A stretch of DNA of 64,000 nt from Corynebacterium sp. p3-SID1241 (GCA_025144025.1 JALXWS010000005.1:62001-126000), one strand, 5' to 3'. Counted from the first letter of the stretch, positions 32,208 through 41,875 are shown. Translations and numbers: made by a program. Notes: generated from the letters alone by a model not told the origin.

Positions 32208-34040
32208 CTATTTTCCCTCAGCGTTCTCTCCCGCGGTGGAACCTGCCTTATCCTGTTCCTTCTTCTTTTCCGGCTTGTAGTCTACGCCAGTCTCCTTACG
32301 CTGTGCGGCCGGAATTGCCCCTGGGGCGTCGGTAAGCGGGTCTACGCCACCGCCGGACTTCGGGAAGGCAATGACGTCGCGGATGGAGTCGAAGCCGCCC
32401 AACAGGGAAACGATGCGGTCCCAGCCGAAGGCGATGCCGCCGTGTGGCGGAGCACCGTAGGAGAAGGCATCGAGCAGGAAGCCGAACTTCTCCTGCGCTT
32501 CCTCATCACCGATACCCATGACATCGAAAACGCGCTTTTGGACGTCCTCTTGGTGGATACGAATGGAGCCGCCACCGATTTCATTACCGTTGCAGACAAT
32601 GTCATAAGCGTAGGCAGTAGCCTCGCCCGGATTCTGATCGAAGGAATCGACCCACTCTGGCTTCGGAGAGGTAAAGGCGTGGTGAACCGCAGTCCACTTG
32701 GAATGGCCCAAAGCGACGTCGCCCGAAGCGGTTGCATCCGCAGAAGGCTCGAAGAGCGGGGCATCAACAACCCAGGTAAAGGCCCAATCGCCTTCCTTGA
32801 TGAGGTCCAGCTTTTTAGCAATCTCGCCACGAGCGGCACCCAGCAGTGCACGGGAAGACTTGGTGTCACCAGCGGCAAAGAAGATGGCGTCGCCCGGCTT
32901 AGCGCCGACGTGCTCCGCAATGCCCTCGCGCTCAGCATCCGTAATGTTCTTGGCTACCGGACCGCCCAAAGTGCCGTCCTCGCCCACAGTGATATAGGCC
33001 AAGCCCTTTGCTCCGCGCTGCTTAGCCCAGTCCTGCCAAGCATCGAACTGACGGCGCGGCTGGGAGGCACCGCCCTCCATCACAACGGCGCCTACGTAAT
33101 CGTTCTGGAATACGCGGAAGGTTGTGTCCTTGAAGAACTCGGTGCACTCCACAATCTTGATGTCGAAGCGCAGGTCCGGCTTATCGGAACCGTAGTACTT
33201 CATCGCATCAGCGTAAGTCATGCGAGGGATCGGAGTCTTAATCTCATAACCAATGAGCTTCCATAGCTCGGTGACAATCTCCTCAGCCAAGGCAATGACA
33301 TCATCTTGATCTACGAAGGACATCTCAACGTCCAGCTGAGTAAACTCCGGCTGGCGGTCAGCGCGGAAGTCTTCGTCACGGTAGCAACGAGCAATCTGGT
33401 AGTAGCGCTCCATGCCAGCGACCATGAGCAGCTGCTTGAAAAGTTGCGGGGACTGCGGCAATGCGTACCACGTGCCTGGCTTCAAACGCGCTGGAACTAG
33501 GAAGTCACGTGCGCCCTCCGGGGTGGAACGAGTCAGGGTTGGGGTCTCAATCTCGGCAAAATCATGAGAATCCAGTACCTTGCGGGCTGCGCGGTTAGCC
33601 GCGGAGCGCAGGCGCAGCGCCTTTGCCTGGCGCTCACGGCGCAGGTCCAAGTAGCGGTACTTCAGGCGAGTCTCCTCGCCCACCTCACCCGAGGTAGAAG
33701 GATCATCAATCTGGAACGGCAGCGCTGCGGACTTATTGAGAACCTCAAGATCCGCGACGTTTACCTCGATTTCACCGGAAGGCAAGTTGGGGTTTTCCGA
33801 GCCCTCAGGGCGAGGCTCTACGGTACCGGTGACCTTAACGCAGTATTCCGAACGCAGATCGTGGGCGCGCTCCGCCACATCGGATTCGCGGAAGACGACC
33901 TGTGCGATACCGGAGCGATCGCGCAGGTCAATAAAGATCACACCACCGTGATCGCGGCGGCGGGAAACCCAACCGGTTAGGGTGACGGTTTCTCCTGCGA
34001 GTTCTTTGCGGAGCTCACCAGCTAAGTGGGTACGCAGCAC
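32208..34040 (-). CDS. aspS: Aspartyl-tRNA synthetase, probably non-discriminating (Asp/Asn)
   Basis: AspRS charges tRNA-Asp, and in bacteria lacking AsnRS also tRNA-Asn for GatCAB. The 610-residue bacterial-type protein has the anticodon-binding domain ([23 protein letters not shown]), the class II core with the [18 protein letters not shown] motif 2 region, the GAD insertion, and [13 protein letters not shown] as motif 3. His31 and a glycine near residue 80 match the pattern reported for non-discriminating enzymes. The end is a Lys/Glu-rich tail. GTG start with GAAGGG upstream. A TAGAAT -10 candidate lies at 34142-34137 on the reverse strand. Confidence 0.96.
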   Translation of the reverse strand: MLRTHLAGELRKELAGETVTLTGWVSRRRDHGGVIFIDLRDRSGIAQVVFRESDVAERAHDLRSEYCVKVTGTVEPRPEGSENPNLPSGEIEVNVADLEVLNKSAALPFQIDDPSTSGEVGEETRLKYRYLDLRRERQAKALRLRSAANRAARKVLDSHDFAEIETPTLTRSTPEGARDFLVPARLKPGTWYALPQSPQLFKQLLMVAGMERYYQIARCYRDEDFRADRQPEFTQLDVEMSFVDQDDVIALAEEIVTELWKLIGYEIKTPIPRMTYADAMKYYGSDKPDLRFDIKIVECTEFFKDTTFRVFQNDYVGAVVMEGGASQPRRQFDAWQDWAKQRGAKGLAYITVGEDGTLGGPVAKNITDAEREGIAEHVGAKPGDAIFFAAGDTKSSRALLGAARGEIAKKLDLIKEGDWAFTWVVDAPLFEPSADATASGDVALGHSKWTAVHHAFTSPKPEWVDSFDQNPGEATAYAYDIVCNGNEIGGGSIRIHQEDVQKRVFDVMGIGDEEAQEKFGFLLDAFSYGAPPHGGIAFGWDRIVSLLGGFDSIRDVIAFPKSGGGVDPLTDAPGAIPAAQRKETGVDYKPEKKKEQDKAGSTAGENAEGK

Positions 34041-34136
34041 TGTTGTTCAATCCCTTCTAAAAATATTGTCACTTGCGGGTCCCGCCACGCGTAAACAGCG
34101 CGCGCCAAACCAAACGCAAGACTAGGAACGCGCACA

Positions 34137-34142
34137 ATTCTA
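34137..34142 (-). promoter_or_regulatory. Candidate aspS -10 element
   Basis: The reverse strand carries TAGAAT about 95 bases before the aspS GTG. It matches the corynebacterial -10 pattern; no clear -35 is seen. The long leader that would follow has no T-box or other RNA element I recognise. Confidence 0.35.
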
Positions 34143-34283
34143 CATCCCTACCGGTACACGGAGCGCGGTTAGGTAACCACTAGGCAAGCCTAAATATCTC
34201 GTTGCCTTCGCCCTTAGCCCCCGGGTACTTTCCACCGGCATCTTTATCCTGTGCTAATCGGGGCCATGTGGCACTATCTAGAC

Positions 34284-35162
34284 ATGACATTTAGATCAGG
34301 TGCCGATTTCGGCGGCAAGGAAGCTCGTTCTGGCGGTGGCGGCGGTGGCATCGCCATCGGCGGTGGCGTTGGCTCGATTGTATTGGTGGGCCTCTTCCTC
34401 TTGCTAGGAGGCAATCCCTCGGACTTAGGCTCGATTTTGGGAAGTGACCAAAATCAGTCTGGCGATGCCGCTCAGGGTGGAAGCCCCGACTGCCAAACTG
34501 CCGAAGATGGAAACACTAAGGACGAGTGCTTAGTGGAGTTTACCGGCCGAAGTGTAGATAATATCTGGACAAAAGTCCTGCCGGAGCAAGCAGATATCCA
34601 ATACACGGAACCGGAACGCGTGGTTTTCCACGGTGGTGTCAATACCGGTTGTGGTGCAGCCTCTTCTTCTACCGGCCCCTTCTACTGCCCGCGCGATGAG
34701 TCCGCATATTTTGATACCGGATTCTTTGACTCGCTGCGGAATTTTGGTGCGGACAATGCGCCCTTGGCCCGCATGTATATCGTCGCCCACGAATTCGGCC
34801 ACCACATTCAACACTTGGAGGGCACCCTTGGACTATCTGACTACAACGACCCGGGCGCCGATTCCAACGCCGTAAAAATCGAGTTGCAGGCTGACTGCTA
34901 CGCGGGCCTGTGGGCTTCCTACGCCGACAAGGGTGACAACCCCTTGCTAGAGCCGATCACCAAAGAACAGGTCTCGGACGCTGTCGCCGCTGCTCAAGCG
35001 GTAGGCGATGACAACATTCAGCGTCGATCCGGCGGCCAGGTTCAGCCCGACTCGTGGACCCATGGCTCTTCGGAGCAGCGAGAAAAAGCGTTCCTTTCTG
35101 GATATAACTCCGGAAAGATGTCCCAGTGCGACACCCTAGGGCGCGGCGCTTACCGCGGCTAA
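34284..35162 (+). CDS. YpfJ-type neutral zinc metallopeptidase
   Basis: The 292-residue protein begins MTFRSGADFGGKEARSG, as in the YpfJ family, then a glycine-rich stretch and one membrane helix (SIVLVGLFLLLGG, about residues 32-44). The outer domain has the zincin motif HEFGHHIQH and a later ELQADCYAG with the third ligand, plus several cysteines that may pair. The family has no assigned substrate. The frame is open back to 34251 with other possible starts; the ATG at 34284 gives the family N-terminus. It is transcribed divergently from aspS. Confidence 0.85.
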   Translation: MTFRSGADFGGKEARSGGGGGGIAIGGGVGSIVLVGLFLLLGGNPSDLGSILGSDQNQSGDAAQGGSPDCQTAEDGNTKDECLVEFTGRSVDNIWTKVLPEQADIQYTEPERVVFHGGVNTGCGAASSSTGPFYCPRDESAYFDTGFFDSLRNFGADNAPLARMYIVAHEFGHHIQHLEGTLGLSDYNDPGADSNAVKIELQADCYAGLWASYADKGDNPLLEPITKEQVSDAVAAAQAVGDDNIQRRSGGQVQPDSWTHGSSEQREKAFLSGYNSGKMSQCDTLGRGAYRG

Positions 35163-35321
35163 AGCTCTAAGTGTGACCACCGCATACAGCGGCGGTCGTG
35201 AAGTTCGCCAATAGCCACACTACCTTTACGGGATCCACACTTTAAGTTCACTTTCCGGACACCTAGGAACCTTAGTCTGAACCTGCATCCTCTAGATAAG
35301 AACTTCCACTGAGAATCCCCC

Positions 35322-35345
35322 TCACCGCGCTGTAAAGCGCGGTGA
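35322..35345 (+). promoter_or_regulatory. Perfect 10-bp hairpin with GTAA loop before pitA
   Basis: TCACCGCGCT (35322-35331) and AGCGCGGTGA (35336-35345) form a perfect stem with a four-base GUAA loop, a GNRA-type tetraloop. It ends 36 bases before the pitA GTG, probably within its 5' untranslated region, and is not followed by a T-run, so it does not look like a terminator. Its function is unknown. Confidence 0.5.
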
Positions 35346-35381
35346 TACCTCTTGTGCACGCTTTCCTGAAAGGTTCCTCCT

Positions 35382-36989
35382 GTGTCTACCCCTACCGCTC
35401 AAATGACGGATATCGAAGCCGTCAACGGCAAGGGCAACGACTGGATTTGGCACGCCATCTTCGGCGGCCTTACCGCCGTTACCCTCATCGGCTTTATGAT
35501 CTGGGGCCACGACTACGTCGATGGCTCTAAGCCCATTCTCCTTGGCGCCGCCATTCTCTTCGCCCTCTTCATGGCCTTTAATATTGGCGGCAATGACGTT
35601 GCCAATTCCTTCGGTACCTCCGTAGGTGCTGGAACGTTGTCTATGAAGCAAGCCCTCGTTGTCGCCGCTATCTTCGAGGTCTCCGGCGCCATCCTCGCCG
35701 GCGGCGAAGTCACCGATACCGTCCGATCCGGAATCGTGGACCTTGACGCCATCGATGGACTAGACCCCATGGAATTCGTCTACATCATGATGTCATCCCT
35801 GCTGGGTGCGGCGATTTGGCTACTCGTTGCCACTCGTATGGGCTGGCCTGTCTCCACCACCCACTCCATCGTCGGCGGCATCGTCGGCGCTGCGCTCACG
35901 GTCGGCTTTGTCACCGGCAAGGGCGGCTGGAACATGGTGCAGTGGGGCGAGATTGGCACCATTGCCATCTCGTGGGTACTCTCCCCTGTCCTCGGCGGTC
36001 TCGCCGCGTTTATCCTGTTCAAATGGATTAAGACCTCAATCTTGGTCTACAACGAGGAAGCGGACCAAAAACTACGCGAAATCAAGACCCGTCGCGCGGA
36101 GCTGCGCCAAGAGCACAAGACTCGCTTTGCTCGCCTCAATGAGCTCCAGCAGATTAGCTACACCAACGCCATGGCCCGGGACGCCGCCTTGGTGGCGGAA
36201 GAAGACTTCGATCCGGATCAGCTGGAATCTGAGTACTACCGCGATCTTTATAACCTCAACAAGGACATGGACGATGTCAAGGCCCACCGCGCCCTAGAAA
36301 GCTGGGTACCGGTACTTGCTGCCATTGGTGCCATCATCATTTCCGCCATGGTCATGTTTAAGGGTCTCAAGCACACCGGACTCGATTTCAGCGTTCTTCA
36401 GAACCTTTTGGTCATGGGCATGGTCGGCGCCGTGGTGTGGATGGCCGTATTTATCTTCGCCCGCTCCCTCAAGAAGAAGTCGCTGGCTAAATCAACTTTC
36501 CTCCTCTTTTCTTGGATGCAGGTTTTTACCGCCTCCGCCTTCGCTTTTTCCCACGGTTCCAATGATATTGCCAATGCCATTGGCCCCTTCGCTGCCGTTA
36601 TTGACGTTCTTAAAACGGACCAAGTAAACGATGAGGCTGCCGTGCCCGTTGCGGTCATGATTGCTATGGGTGTCGCCCTTATTTCCGGGCTGTGGTTCAT
36701 TGGCCGTTTCGTGATTCAAACTGTGGGCTCAGGTCTGACGCAAATGCACCCTTCCTCCGGCTTCGCTGCTGAGCTTGCCGCGGCCGGTGTGGTGATGGGT
36801 TCCTCCATTTTGGGTCTGCCTGTTTCTTCTACCCACATTCTCATCGGTGCGGTGCTAGGCGTTGGAATTGTCAATAAGGCAGCTAACTGGAACCTGATGA
36901 AGCCTATCGCCTTGGCATGGGTTATCACCCTTCCCGCCGCTGCAGTTATCGCTGCGGTGACCGTGTCTGTGCTGCGCGTAGCCTTTTAG
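35382..36989 (+). CDS. pitA: PiT-family inorganic phosphate transporter
   Basis: The 535-residue membrane protein imports phosphate together with H+ or a divalent metal-phosphate. It has about 10-12 membrane segments and the duplicated PiT signatures: [19 protein letters not shown] near residue 70 and [18 protein letters not shown] near residue 388, each followed later by [11 protein letters not shown] or [12 protein letters not shown] charged cytoplasmic loop of about 80 residues ([18 protein letters not shown]) separates the halves. GTG start with GAAAGG 8 bases upstream. A stable hairpin follows the gene. Confidence 0.95.
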   Translation: MSTPTAQMTDIEAVNGKGNDWIWHAIFGGLTAVTLIGFMIWGHDYVDGSKPILLGAAILFALFMAFNIGGNDVANSFGTSVGAGTLSMKQALVVAAIFEVSGAILAGGEVTDTVRSGIVDLDAIDGLDPMEFVYIMMSSLLGAAIWLLVATRMGWPVSTTHSIVGGIVGAALTVGFVTGKGGWNMVQWGEIGTIAISWVLSPVLGGLAAFILFKWIKTSILVYNEEADQKLREIKTRRAELRQEHKTRFARLNELQQISYTNAMARDAALVAEEDFDPDQLESEYYRDLYNLNKDMDDVKAHRALESWVPVLAAIGAIIISAMVMFKGLKHTGLDFSVLQNLLVMGMVGAVVWMAVFIFARSLKKKSLAKSTFLLFSWMQVFTASAFAFSHGSNDIANAIGPFAAVIDVLKTDQVNDEAAVPVAVMIAMGVALISGLWFIGRFVIQTVGSGLTQMHPSSGFAAELAAAGVVMGSSILGLPVSSTHILIGAVLGVGIVNKAANWNLMKPIALAWVITLPAAAVIAAVTVSVLRVAF

Positions 36990-37030
36990 AGGGGATTCGG
37001 CACCGTACTTGCTCGCTAAGCTCTCCGCAT

Positions 37031-37067
37031 CCGCTAGCCCCACCGGCCGTTCTGCCGGGGCTAGCGG
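37031..37067 (+). terminator. Strong hairpin after pitA, probable terminator
   Basis: CCGCTAGCC pairs with GGCTAGCGG (ending 37067), and inside them CCGGC pairs with GCCGG around a CGTTCT loop. The stem is very GC-rich. Only ATATTCC follows rather than a T-run, so it may act as a terminator or a 3' stabiliser of the pitA mRNA. Confidence 0.5.
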
Positions 37068-37134
37068 ATATTCCATTTGGTAAATGTGGGCTGGCTGCGC
37101 ACACCGCTTGGCAGCGGCTCCCCTTCTTGTCACT

Positions 37135-37140
37135 TACACT
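37135..37140 (+). promoter_or_regulatory. Candidate -10 for a leaderless HEPN-like/CBS transcript
   Basis: TACACT lies seven bases before the ATG at 37148, so transcription would start at or next to the ATG. No ribosome binding site is visible. A -35-like TTGGCA (37108-37113) is 21 bases upstream, longer than usual. Confidence 0.35.
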
Positions 37141-37147
37141 GGCCCCT

Positions 37148-37870
37148 ATGACCGCGCACCGAGCTACCACATTCCTGGCCGCATTCAATGACATAGAACA
37201 ACACTTGCGTTCCACCCTTAATGCAAAGAACTCGGATTCCTTCTGGTGGCTAGTAGATAAGGCACGAGACAAGCACTTTCTTTCTGGTAAGCAAGCTGAG
37301 GCGCTGAAAGATTTTTCTAACCTTCGCAACGCTATCGCCCACGGTCGCTATTTTGATTCCGAACCCATCGCTGAACCACACGAGGCAGTACTATGACAGA
37401 TTTCCGCTCTCCGGGACATTTTGCTTACCCCTCCCGATACCCTCCGCATTTTGCAGCCGCGACCGGTGTTTACCTTGCCGTCTTCCACATCTATTTTGGA
37501 TGCCTTTAACGTCATTAAGGACGAAGACTTTTCCCAAATTCCCATCTATGACGAGGGCAGCTACACCGCTTTGCTGACCACCAACACCATTGCGCGTTGG
37601 GTTGCCGCAGATTTCAGTGATAATCACGTACTCGATGCTGCAGACATCGCGGACATTGTGAAATACAAAGAACCCAGCGATCGCGCCATCTTTCTTGCCC
37701 GTAGAGTAAGCGTGCAGGAAACGATGGACCGCCTATCGGAACCCGATAGCCAAGGGCACCGACCATGCGCAGCTATCATCACGGAACACGGCAAGCCCAA
37801 TGAGAAGCCCCTGCGCTTGGTTACACCGGCCGACTTACCGGCACTTTTTGATGCCCTAGAATGGGAATGA
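37148..37870 (+). pseudogene. HEPN-like/CBS domain protein interrupted by an in-frame TGA
   Basis: One reading frame runs from the ATG at 37148 to the TGA at 37868-37870, broken only by a TGA at 37394-37396 (codon 83). The first part (82 residues) is helical and has RNAIAHG, the RNxxxH pattern of HEPN domains. The part after the stop reads QISALRDILLTPPDTLRIL without a break and continues into two CBS repeats (TSILDAFNVIKDEDFSQIPIYD; a second near SVQETMDRL ending LRLVTPADLPALFDAL). Restart at the TTG at 37421 would give a 149-residue CBS-only protein, but no good ribosome binding site is seen. Nonsense mutation, TGA readthrough or a sequence error are all possible. Confidence 0.65.
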
Positions 37871-37931
37871 TTCGCTCGCCGTTTGGCACTACGGCTATTT
37901 TTGCTCCAGCGCACGGCATAGAAAGGTAATC

Positions 37932-39044
37932 ATGCAATTCGGCATCTTCAGTATTGGGGACTTAACCGCTGACCCCATCTCGGGGAAAACCCCCAATGAG
38001 GCTGAGCGCATCCGCAACTTAACGGAGATTGCGCTCAAGGCCGAGGAAGTAGGACTTGACGTTTTTGCCACCGGCGAGCACCACAACCCACCTTTCGTGC
38101 CGTCCTCACCCACCACGCACCTAGCTTATATCGCCGCCCAGACGAAGCGTTTACAACTGTCGACAGCAACCACCCTCATCACCACTAACGACCCAGTCAA
38201 GATCGCAGAGGATTACGCCTTCCTCCAGCACCTTGCTAACGGACGCGTAGACCTCATGCTGGGCCGCGGAAATACCGGCCCGGTCTATCCGTGGTTTGGC
38301 AAGGACATTCAGCAGGGCATTCCTCTTGCCATTGAGAACTATCACCTTCTTCGCAGGCTCTGGCGCGAGCCGGTAGTTAATTGGCATGGCAAGTTCCGCG
38401 CAGGGCTGGAAGGATTTACCGCTACTCCGGCACCACTGGATGGAATTCCGCCCTTTGTCTGGCACGGCTCCATTCGTTCGCCACAGATTGCCGAGCAAGC
38501 TGCTTATTACGGCGATGGTTTCTTCCACAACAATATTTTCTGGAATAAAGAGCACACTGCTCAGCTGGTAGATCTCTACCGCCGGCGATTTGCAGCCTAC
38601 GGCCATGGTCAAGCCGACCAAGCAATTGTAGGCCTTGGCGGCCAAGTCTTTATCGGGGATACCGAGCAAGAGGCTAAGGATTTCTTCCGTCCCTACTTCG
38701 ACAACGCTCCAGTATATGGCCACGGTCCGAGCCTTGAGGACTTCACTGCACAGACTCCACTGACTGTCGGTACCGTGGAACAGGTAGTTGAAAGGACCCT
38801 CAGCTTTGCTGATTGGGCGGGTGACTACCAACGCCAGCTATTCCTCATCGATCACGCCGGCCTTCCCCAGGAAGTAGTTCTGGAGCAGATAGAAATCCTG
38901 GGCACACAGGTTGTGCCCGAGCTGCGTCGCCGCTTTGAACAGCGCCGTCCAAGCCACGTGCCCTCTGACCCGCCAACGCACGCTAGCTTGCTCACTGAGC
39001 CCTACTCCTCACACCTGCAGGTCAACCCGGGAAAGGAGATCTAA
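37932..39044 (+). CDS. Luciferase-like monooxygenase, CE1758 type
   Basis: The 370-residue protein is a flavin-dependent bacterial-luciferase-like monooxygenase (TIM barrel): FGIFSIGDLTADP at the start, LDVFATGEHHNPPF, AAQTKRLQLSTATTLI, and GRVDLMLGRGNTGPVYPWFG. It matches the CE1758-type family that is paired with an FMN reductase, which follows 6 bases downstream here. The substrate is unknown. GAAAGG lies 6 bases before the ATG. The last 30 residues are Pro/Ser-rich and probably flexible; the ribosome binding site of the next gene lies in this end. Confidence 0.88.
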   Translation: MQFGIFSIGDLTADPISGKTPNEAERIRNLTEIALKAEEVGLDVFATGEHHNPPFVPSSPTTHLAYIAAQTKRLQLSTATTLITTNDPVKIAEDYAFLQHLANGRVDLMLGRGNTGPVYPWFGKDIQQGIPLAIENYHLLRRLWREPVVNWHGKFRAGLEGFTATPAPLDGIPPFVWHGSIRSPQIAEQAAYYGDGFFHNNIFWNKEHTAQLVDLYRRRFAAYGHGQADQAIVGLGGQVFIGDTEQEAKDFFRPYFDNAPVYGHGPSLEDFTAQTPLTVGTVEQVVERTLSFADWAGDYQRQLFLIDHAGLPQEVVLEQIEILGTQVVPELRRRFEQRRPSHVPSDPPTHASLLTEPYSSHLQVNPGKEI

Positions 39045-39050
39045 TTAGCT

Positions 39051-39710
39051 ATGCGCTCCCTACTCGTTATCTCAGCTGGTCTTTCACAGCCTTCCTCTTC
39101 TCGCAGACTGGCAGACATGCTCGCAGAAGCTACTCGCGCCAAGATTTCCGCGCGCGGTGAAGGAGCTCAGATCGACGTCATTGAGATTCGCGATTTAGCC
39201 TACGAACTCGCAACTGCCATGACCAATCGCACCGCGCCGACGCCATTGCTTACGCAAGCCAAGCAGAGAGTTGCCGAGGCTGATGGCCTCGTCGCCGTCA
39301 CCCCTGTATTCCAGGGCAGCTATTCAGGCCTCTTCAAGATGTTCTTTGACACTTTGGAGCCCCATGCCCTAGACGGGCTTCCCACAATCATCGCGGCTAC
39401 GGCTGGCTCCTCGCGCCATGCGCTGATTCTGGACTACGCGCTCCGTCCGCTGTTTAATCAACTCCACGCGAGCGTGGTGCCGACGGGCGTTTTTCAAGCG
39501 GCAGAGGATTTAGGCACTCCTGAAGGAGAGCGTTTTACCGCCCGTATTGAGCGCTCTGCCATTCAGCTAGCGGATCAGATGGTTACCCCTCGCGACAGAG
39601 TGGCAGGAATCGCCGGCGATTTCAGCGGCCGGGGAGGAAGATCTACCATCCGACTATCCAAGGAGAACTTCATTCCCCTTGAAAAGCTCTTAGATGGATA
39701 TGGAGAATAG
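39051..39710 (+). CDS. NAD(P)H-dependent FMN reductase, CE1759 type
   Basis: The 219-residue flavodoxin-fold protein (SLLVISAGLSQPSSSRRLAD at the FMN phosphate loop, VAVTPVFQGSYSGLFKMFFD, and TAGSSRHALILDYALRPLF) belongs to the MsuE/SsuE-like FMN reductases. It should supply reduced FMN to the monooxygenase encoded just upstream. AAAGGAGAT lies 10 bases before the ATG, inside the end of the previous gene, so the pair is translationally linked. It ends 168 bases before the sdaA start. Confidence 0.88.
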   Translation: MRSLLVISAGLSQPSSSRRLADMLAEATRAKISARGEGAQIDVIEIRDLAYELATAMTNRTAPTPLLTQAKQRVAEADGLVAVTPVFQGSYSGLFKMFFDTLEPHALDGLPTIIAATAGSSRHALILDYALRPLFNQLHASVVPTGVFQAAEDLGTPEGERFTARIERSAIQLADQMVTPRDRVAGIAGDFSGRGGRSTIRLSKENFIPLEKLLDGYGE

Positions 39711-39745
39711 AGCACAAGGCCAGCATCATTAAGCATAGGCCCAGA

Positions 39746-39774
39746 TTGATAGAAGGTGTGACTTTCGCTACACT
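39746..39774 (+). promoter_or_regulatory. Sigma-A type promoter for sdaA
   Basis: TTGATA (39746-39751) and TACACT (39769-39774) are separated by exactly 17 bases, the best promoter match in the window. Transcription would start near 39781, giving a leader of about 100 bases before sdaA. Confidence 0.65.
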
Positions 39775-39878
39775 GGTCGCATAAAATCTGCCTCCCCCTT
39801 CCGTTCCGGTTTCTTCCGACGTAGGAAGACCTATCACCCGACAGCAATCTCTCCAGAAAGGTTCGGCACAGCTTAACT

Positions 39879-41288
39879 ATGACAATTAGTGTCACGGACA
39901 TATTCTCCATCGGTATTGGCCCCTCCTCTTCGCACACCGTCGGGCCCATGCGTGCGGCTAAGCAATTCCTCGATTCCCTCGAGAAGCCCCCAGCAAAGGT
40001 GTATACCGAGTTGCGAGGTTCTCTTTCCGCCACTGGCCGCGGGCATGCCTCCGACCGCGCTGTTATCCTCGGGCTCGCTGGCTGGGATCCGCTAAGCGTG
40101 CCTATCGACGCCGAGCCACACGCAGGTGGATTTATCCCCAGTGAGGGAACCATCTCTGGCCCCCGCGGCACGGTGGACTATGAGATCGTTTTTGATAACG
40201 AGCCACTTCCCCAACACCCCAATGGCATGATTTTTAGCGCTTGGGACGAAAGCGGCAACCTCATCGCAGAAAAAGAAGAGTACTTTTCTGTCGGCGGCGG
40301 CTTTATTCTCTCTCGCTCCGAGCTCGATGCGGAAGTAGCCGAAAGCAACGAGGTTCCAGCTGGTGTCGCCGCAGCACAGGTTGATGACTCCGTTCCTTAT
40401 CATTTCACCACGGGCGAAGAATTGCTCAATCTGTGTGAGGCTCATGACAAGGCGATTTGGGAGATCGTGCTCGCCAATGAGGAAGCCTTGCACCGTGACG
40501 AAGGCGGCGCCGAATTCGCTTTGCGGCACCTCGATCTGGTCTGGGACATTATGCGAGAGTGTGTGACCGAGGGCATTTCCACCAAAGGACTCCTCCCCGG
40601 TGGGCTGCGCGTGCCACGCCGCGCCCCGAAGATGTACGCTCAATTGCTGGAAAACCAGGATGACGACAGCTGTGGTTTTTCTGCCATGGAGTGGGTTAAC
40701 CTCTACGCCCTAGCGGTCAATGAGCAAAACGCAGCCGGCGGACGCGTCATCACCGCGCCTACCAATGGCGCGTGTGGCATTATTCCAGCGGTACTGCATT
40801 ATGCACGCGATTTTCGCGCGGACTTTACTCGGTCGACTGCGCGCCGTTACCTTTTGACCGCCGGCGCAATCGGCATGATCATCAAGGAAAATGCGTCCAT
40901 TTCCGGAGCTGAGGTCGGCTGCCAAGGCGAAGTGGGCTCCGCCTCCGCTATGGCCGCCGCGGGCATGGCAGAGCTACTGGGTGCAGCTCCAGCCCAGGTG
41001 GAAAACGCCGCGGAGATCGCGTTGGAACATAATTTAGGCCTAACCTGCGACCCAGTTGGCGGCCTGGTGCAAATTCCATGCATTGAGCGCAATGCGATTG
41101 GCGCGGTAAAATCCATCAATGCCGCACGCATGGCCAAAATGGGCGAAGGAACGCACCATGTGACCTTGGATAATGCGGTGCAAACCATGGCTGAGACCGG
41201 CCGCGATATGCACTCTAAGTACAAAGAGACCTCCCTGGGCGGATTGGCCAAGACCATGGGCTTTAGCGTTTCCCAGGTGGAATGCTAA
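39879..41288 (+). CDS. sdaA: L-serine dehydratase (L-serine ammonia-lyase), iron-sulfur type
   Basis: The enzyme deaminates L-serine to pyruvate with a [4Fe-4S] cluster. The 469-residue single-chain type has both beta and alpha parts: [21 protein letters not shown] at the start, [21 protein letters not shown] in the middle, [20 protein letters not shown] and [18 protein letters not shown] with cluster cysteines. It ends in a terminal cysteine (SQVEC), the tail residue shown in Legionella SdaA to bind the cluster as a substrate mimic. The last 7 bases overlap the TetR gene. The ribosome binding site AGAAAGG is rather far (about 17 bases). Confidence 0.95.
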   Translation: MTISVTDIFSIGIGPSSSHTVGPMRAAKQFLDSLEKPPAKVYTELRGSLSATGRGHASDRAVILGLAGWDPLSVPIDAEPHAGGFIPSEGTISGPRGTVDYEIVFDNEPLPQHPNGMIFSAWDESGNLIAEKEEYFSVGGGFILSRSELDAEVAESNEVPAGVAAAQVDDSVPYHFTTGEELLNLCEAHDKAIWEIVLANEEALHRDEGGAEFALRHLDLVWDIMRECVTEGISTKGLLPGGLRVPRRAPKMYAQLLENQDDDSCGFSAMEWVNLYALAVNEQNAAGGRVITAPTNGACGIIPAVLHYARDFRADFTRSTARRYLLTAGAIGMIIKENASISGAEVGCQGEVGSASAMAAAGMAELLGAAPAQVENAAEIALEHNLGLTCDPVGGLVQIPCIERNAIGAVKSINAARMAKMGEGTHHVTLDNAVQTMAETGRDMHSKYKETSLGGLAKTMGFSVSQVEC

Positions 41289-41875
41289 AAAGAGACTCCA
41301 TGCGCGCAGATGCCCTTCACCGCCGCACAGCCATTGTGGCCGCGGCGTGTCAGCTCTTTCGTACCCACGGCGATAATGTCGCTCTAGATAAGGTAGCCGC
41401 TCAAGCCGGGGTGAGTGTGGCCACGGTCTATCGCAACTTCCCCAACCGCGCGAGCTTGATTCGCGCTTGTGCGGAGTATATGGGAGAAGCGTTTGCGAAG
41501 TTCCAACAGCGCCTTATCGCGGACTTCGAGCATCCCACGCACTCTGGGGAGGACTACGTGCGTACCTACGCCACCCATATCCTGACCATGGGGCTAAACA
41601 CTCTCATTCCCGCCTTTGTCCCACAGGATTTAGATTCTTTAAGCCCCGAATTGACCGCGCAGCGAGACCTCTTAGAGCGCAATGGACGGCGGTTTATTGA
41701 GCTTGGGCAACAGCAAGGCGAGATTGGCCCTGGCGTCACCCACCTCGAGTTCATCGTGGGCCTGCTGAGCTTGGCTCGCCCCCGCGAGGTAGATGTCGAG
41801 GCTTACCAGCCGGATATTCAAGAAAGAATCATTGATCTCTATTTGGCGGGTATTAAAAGAGGGCACCGCACTTAA
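41282..41875 (+). CDS. TetR-family transcriptional regulator
   Basis: The 197-residue protein has an N-terminal TetR helix-turn-helix (AACQLFRTHGDNVALDKVAAQAGVSVATVYRNFPNRASLI, about residues 20-60) and a helical ligand domain. It overlaps sdaA by 7 bases, with an alternative ATG at 41300, and is probably co-transcribed with it. It may respond to a metabolite linked to serine use, but nothing in the sequence names the ligand. No clear palindromic operator is seen upstream of sdaA. Confidence 0.88.
   Translation: MLKRDSMRADALHRRTAIVAAACQLFRTHGDNVALDKVAAQAGVSVATVYRNFPNRASLIRACAEYMGEAFAKFQQRLIADFEHPTHSGEDYVRTYATHILTMGLNTLIPAFVPQDLDSLSPELTAQRDLLERNGRRFIELGQQQGEIGPGVTHLEFIVGLLSLARPREVDVEAYQPDIQERIIDLYLAGIKRGHRT

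Noticed and set aside
34041..34283. T-box or other leader RNA before aspS
   Set aside because: No specifier-loop layout or T-box sequence is visible; actinobacterial T-boxes are mostly at ileS. I left only a -10 candidate.
37393..37506. Start-stop overlap ATGA at the broken HEPN-like/CBS gene, suggesting two coupled genes
   Set aside because: The ATG opens a different frame that ends after a few dozen codons with no family features, so it does not encode the CBS part.
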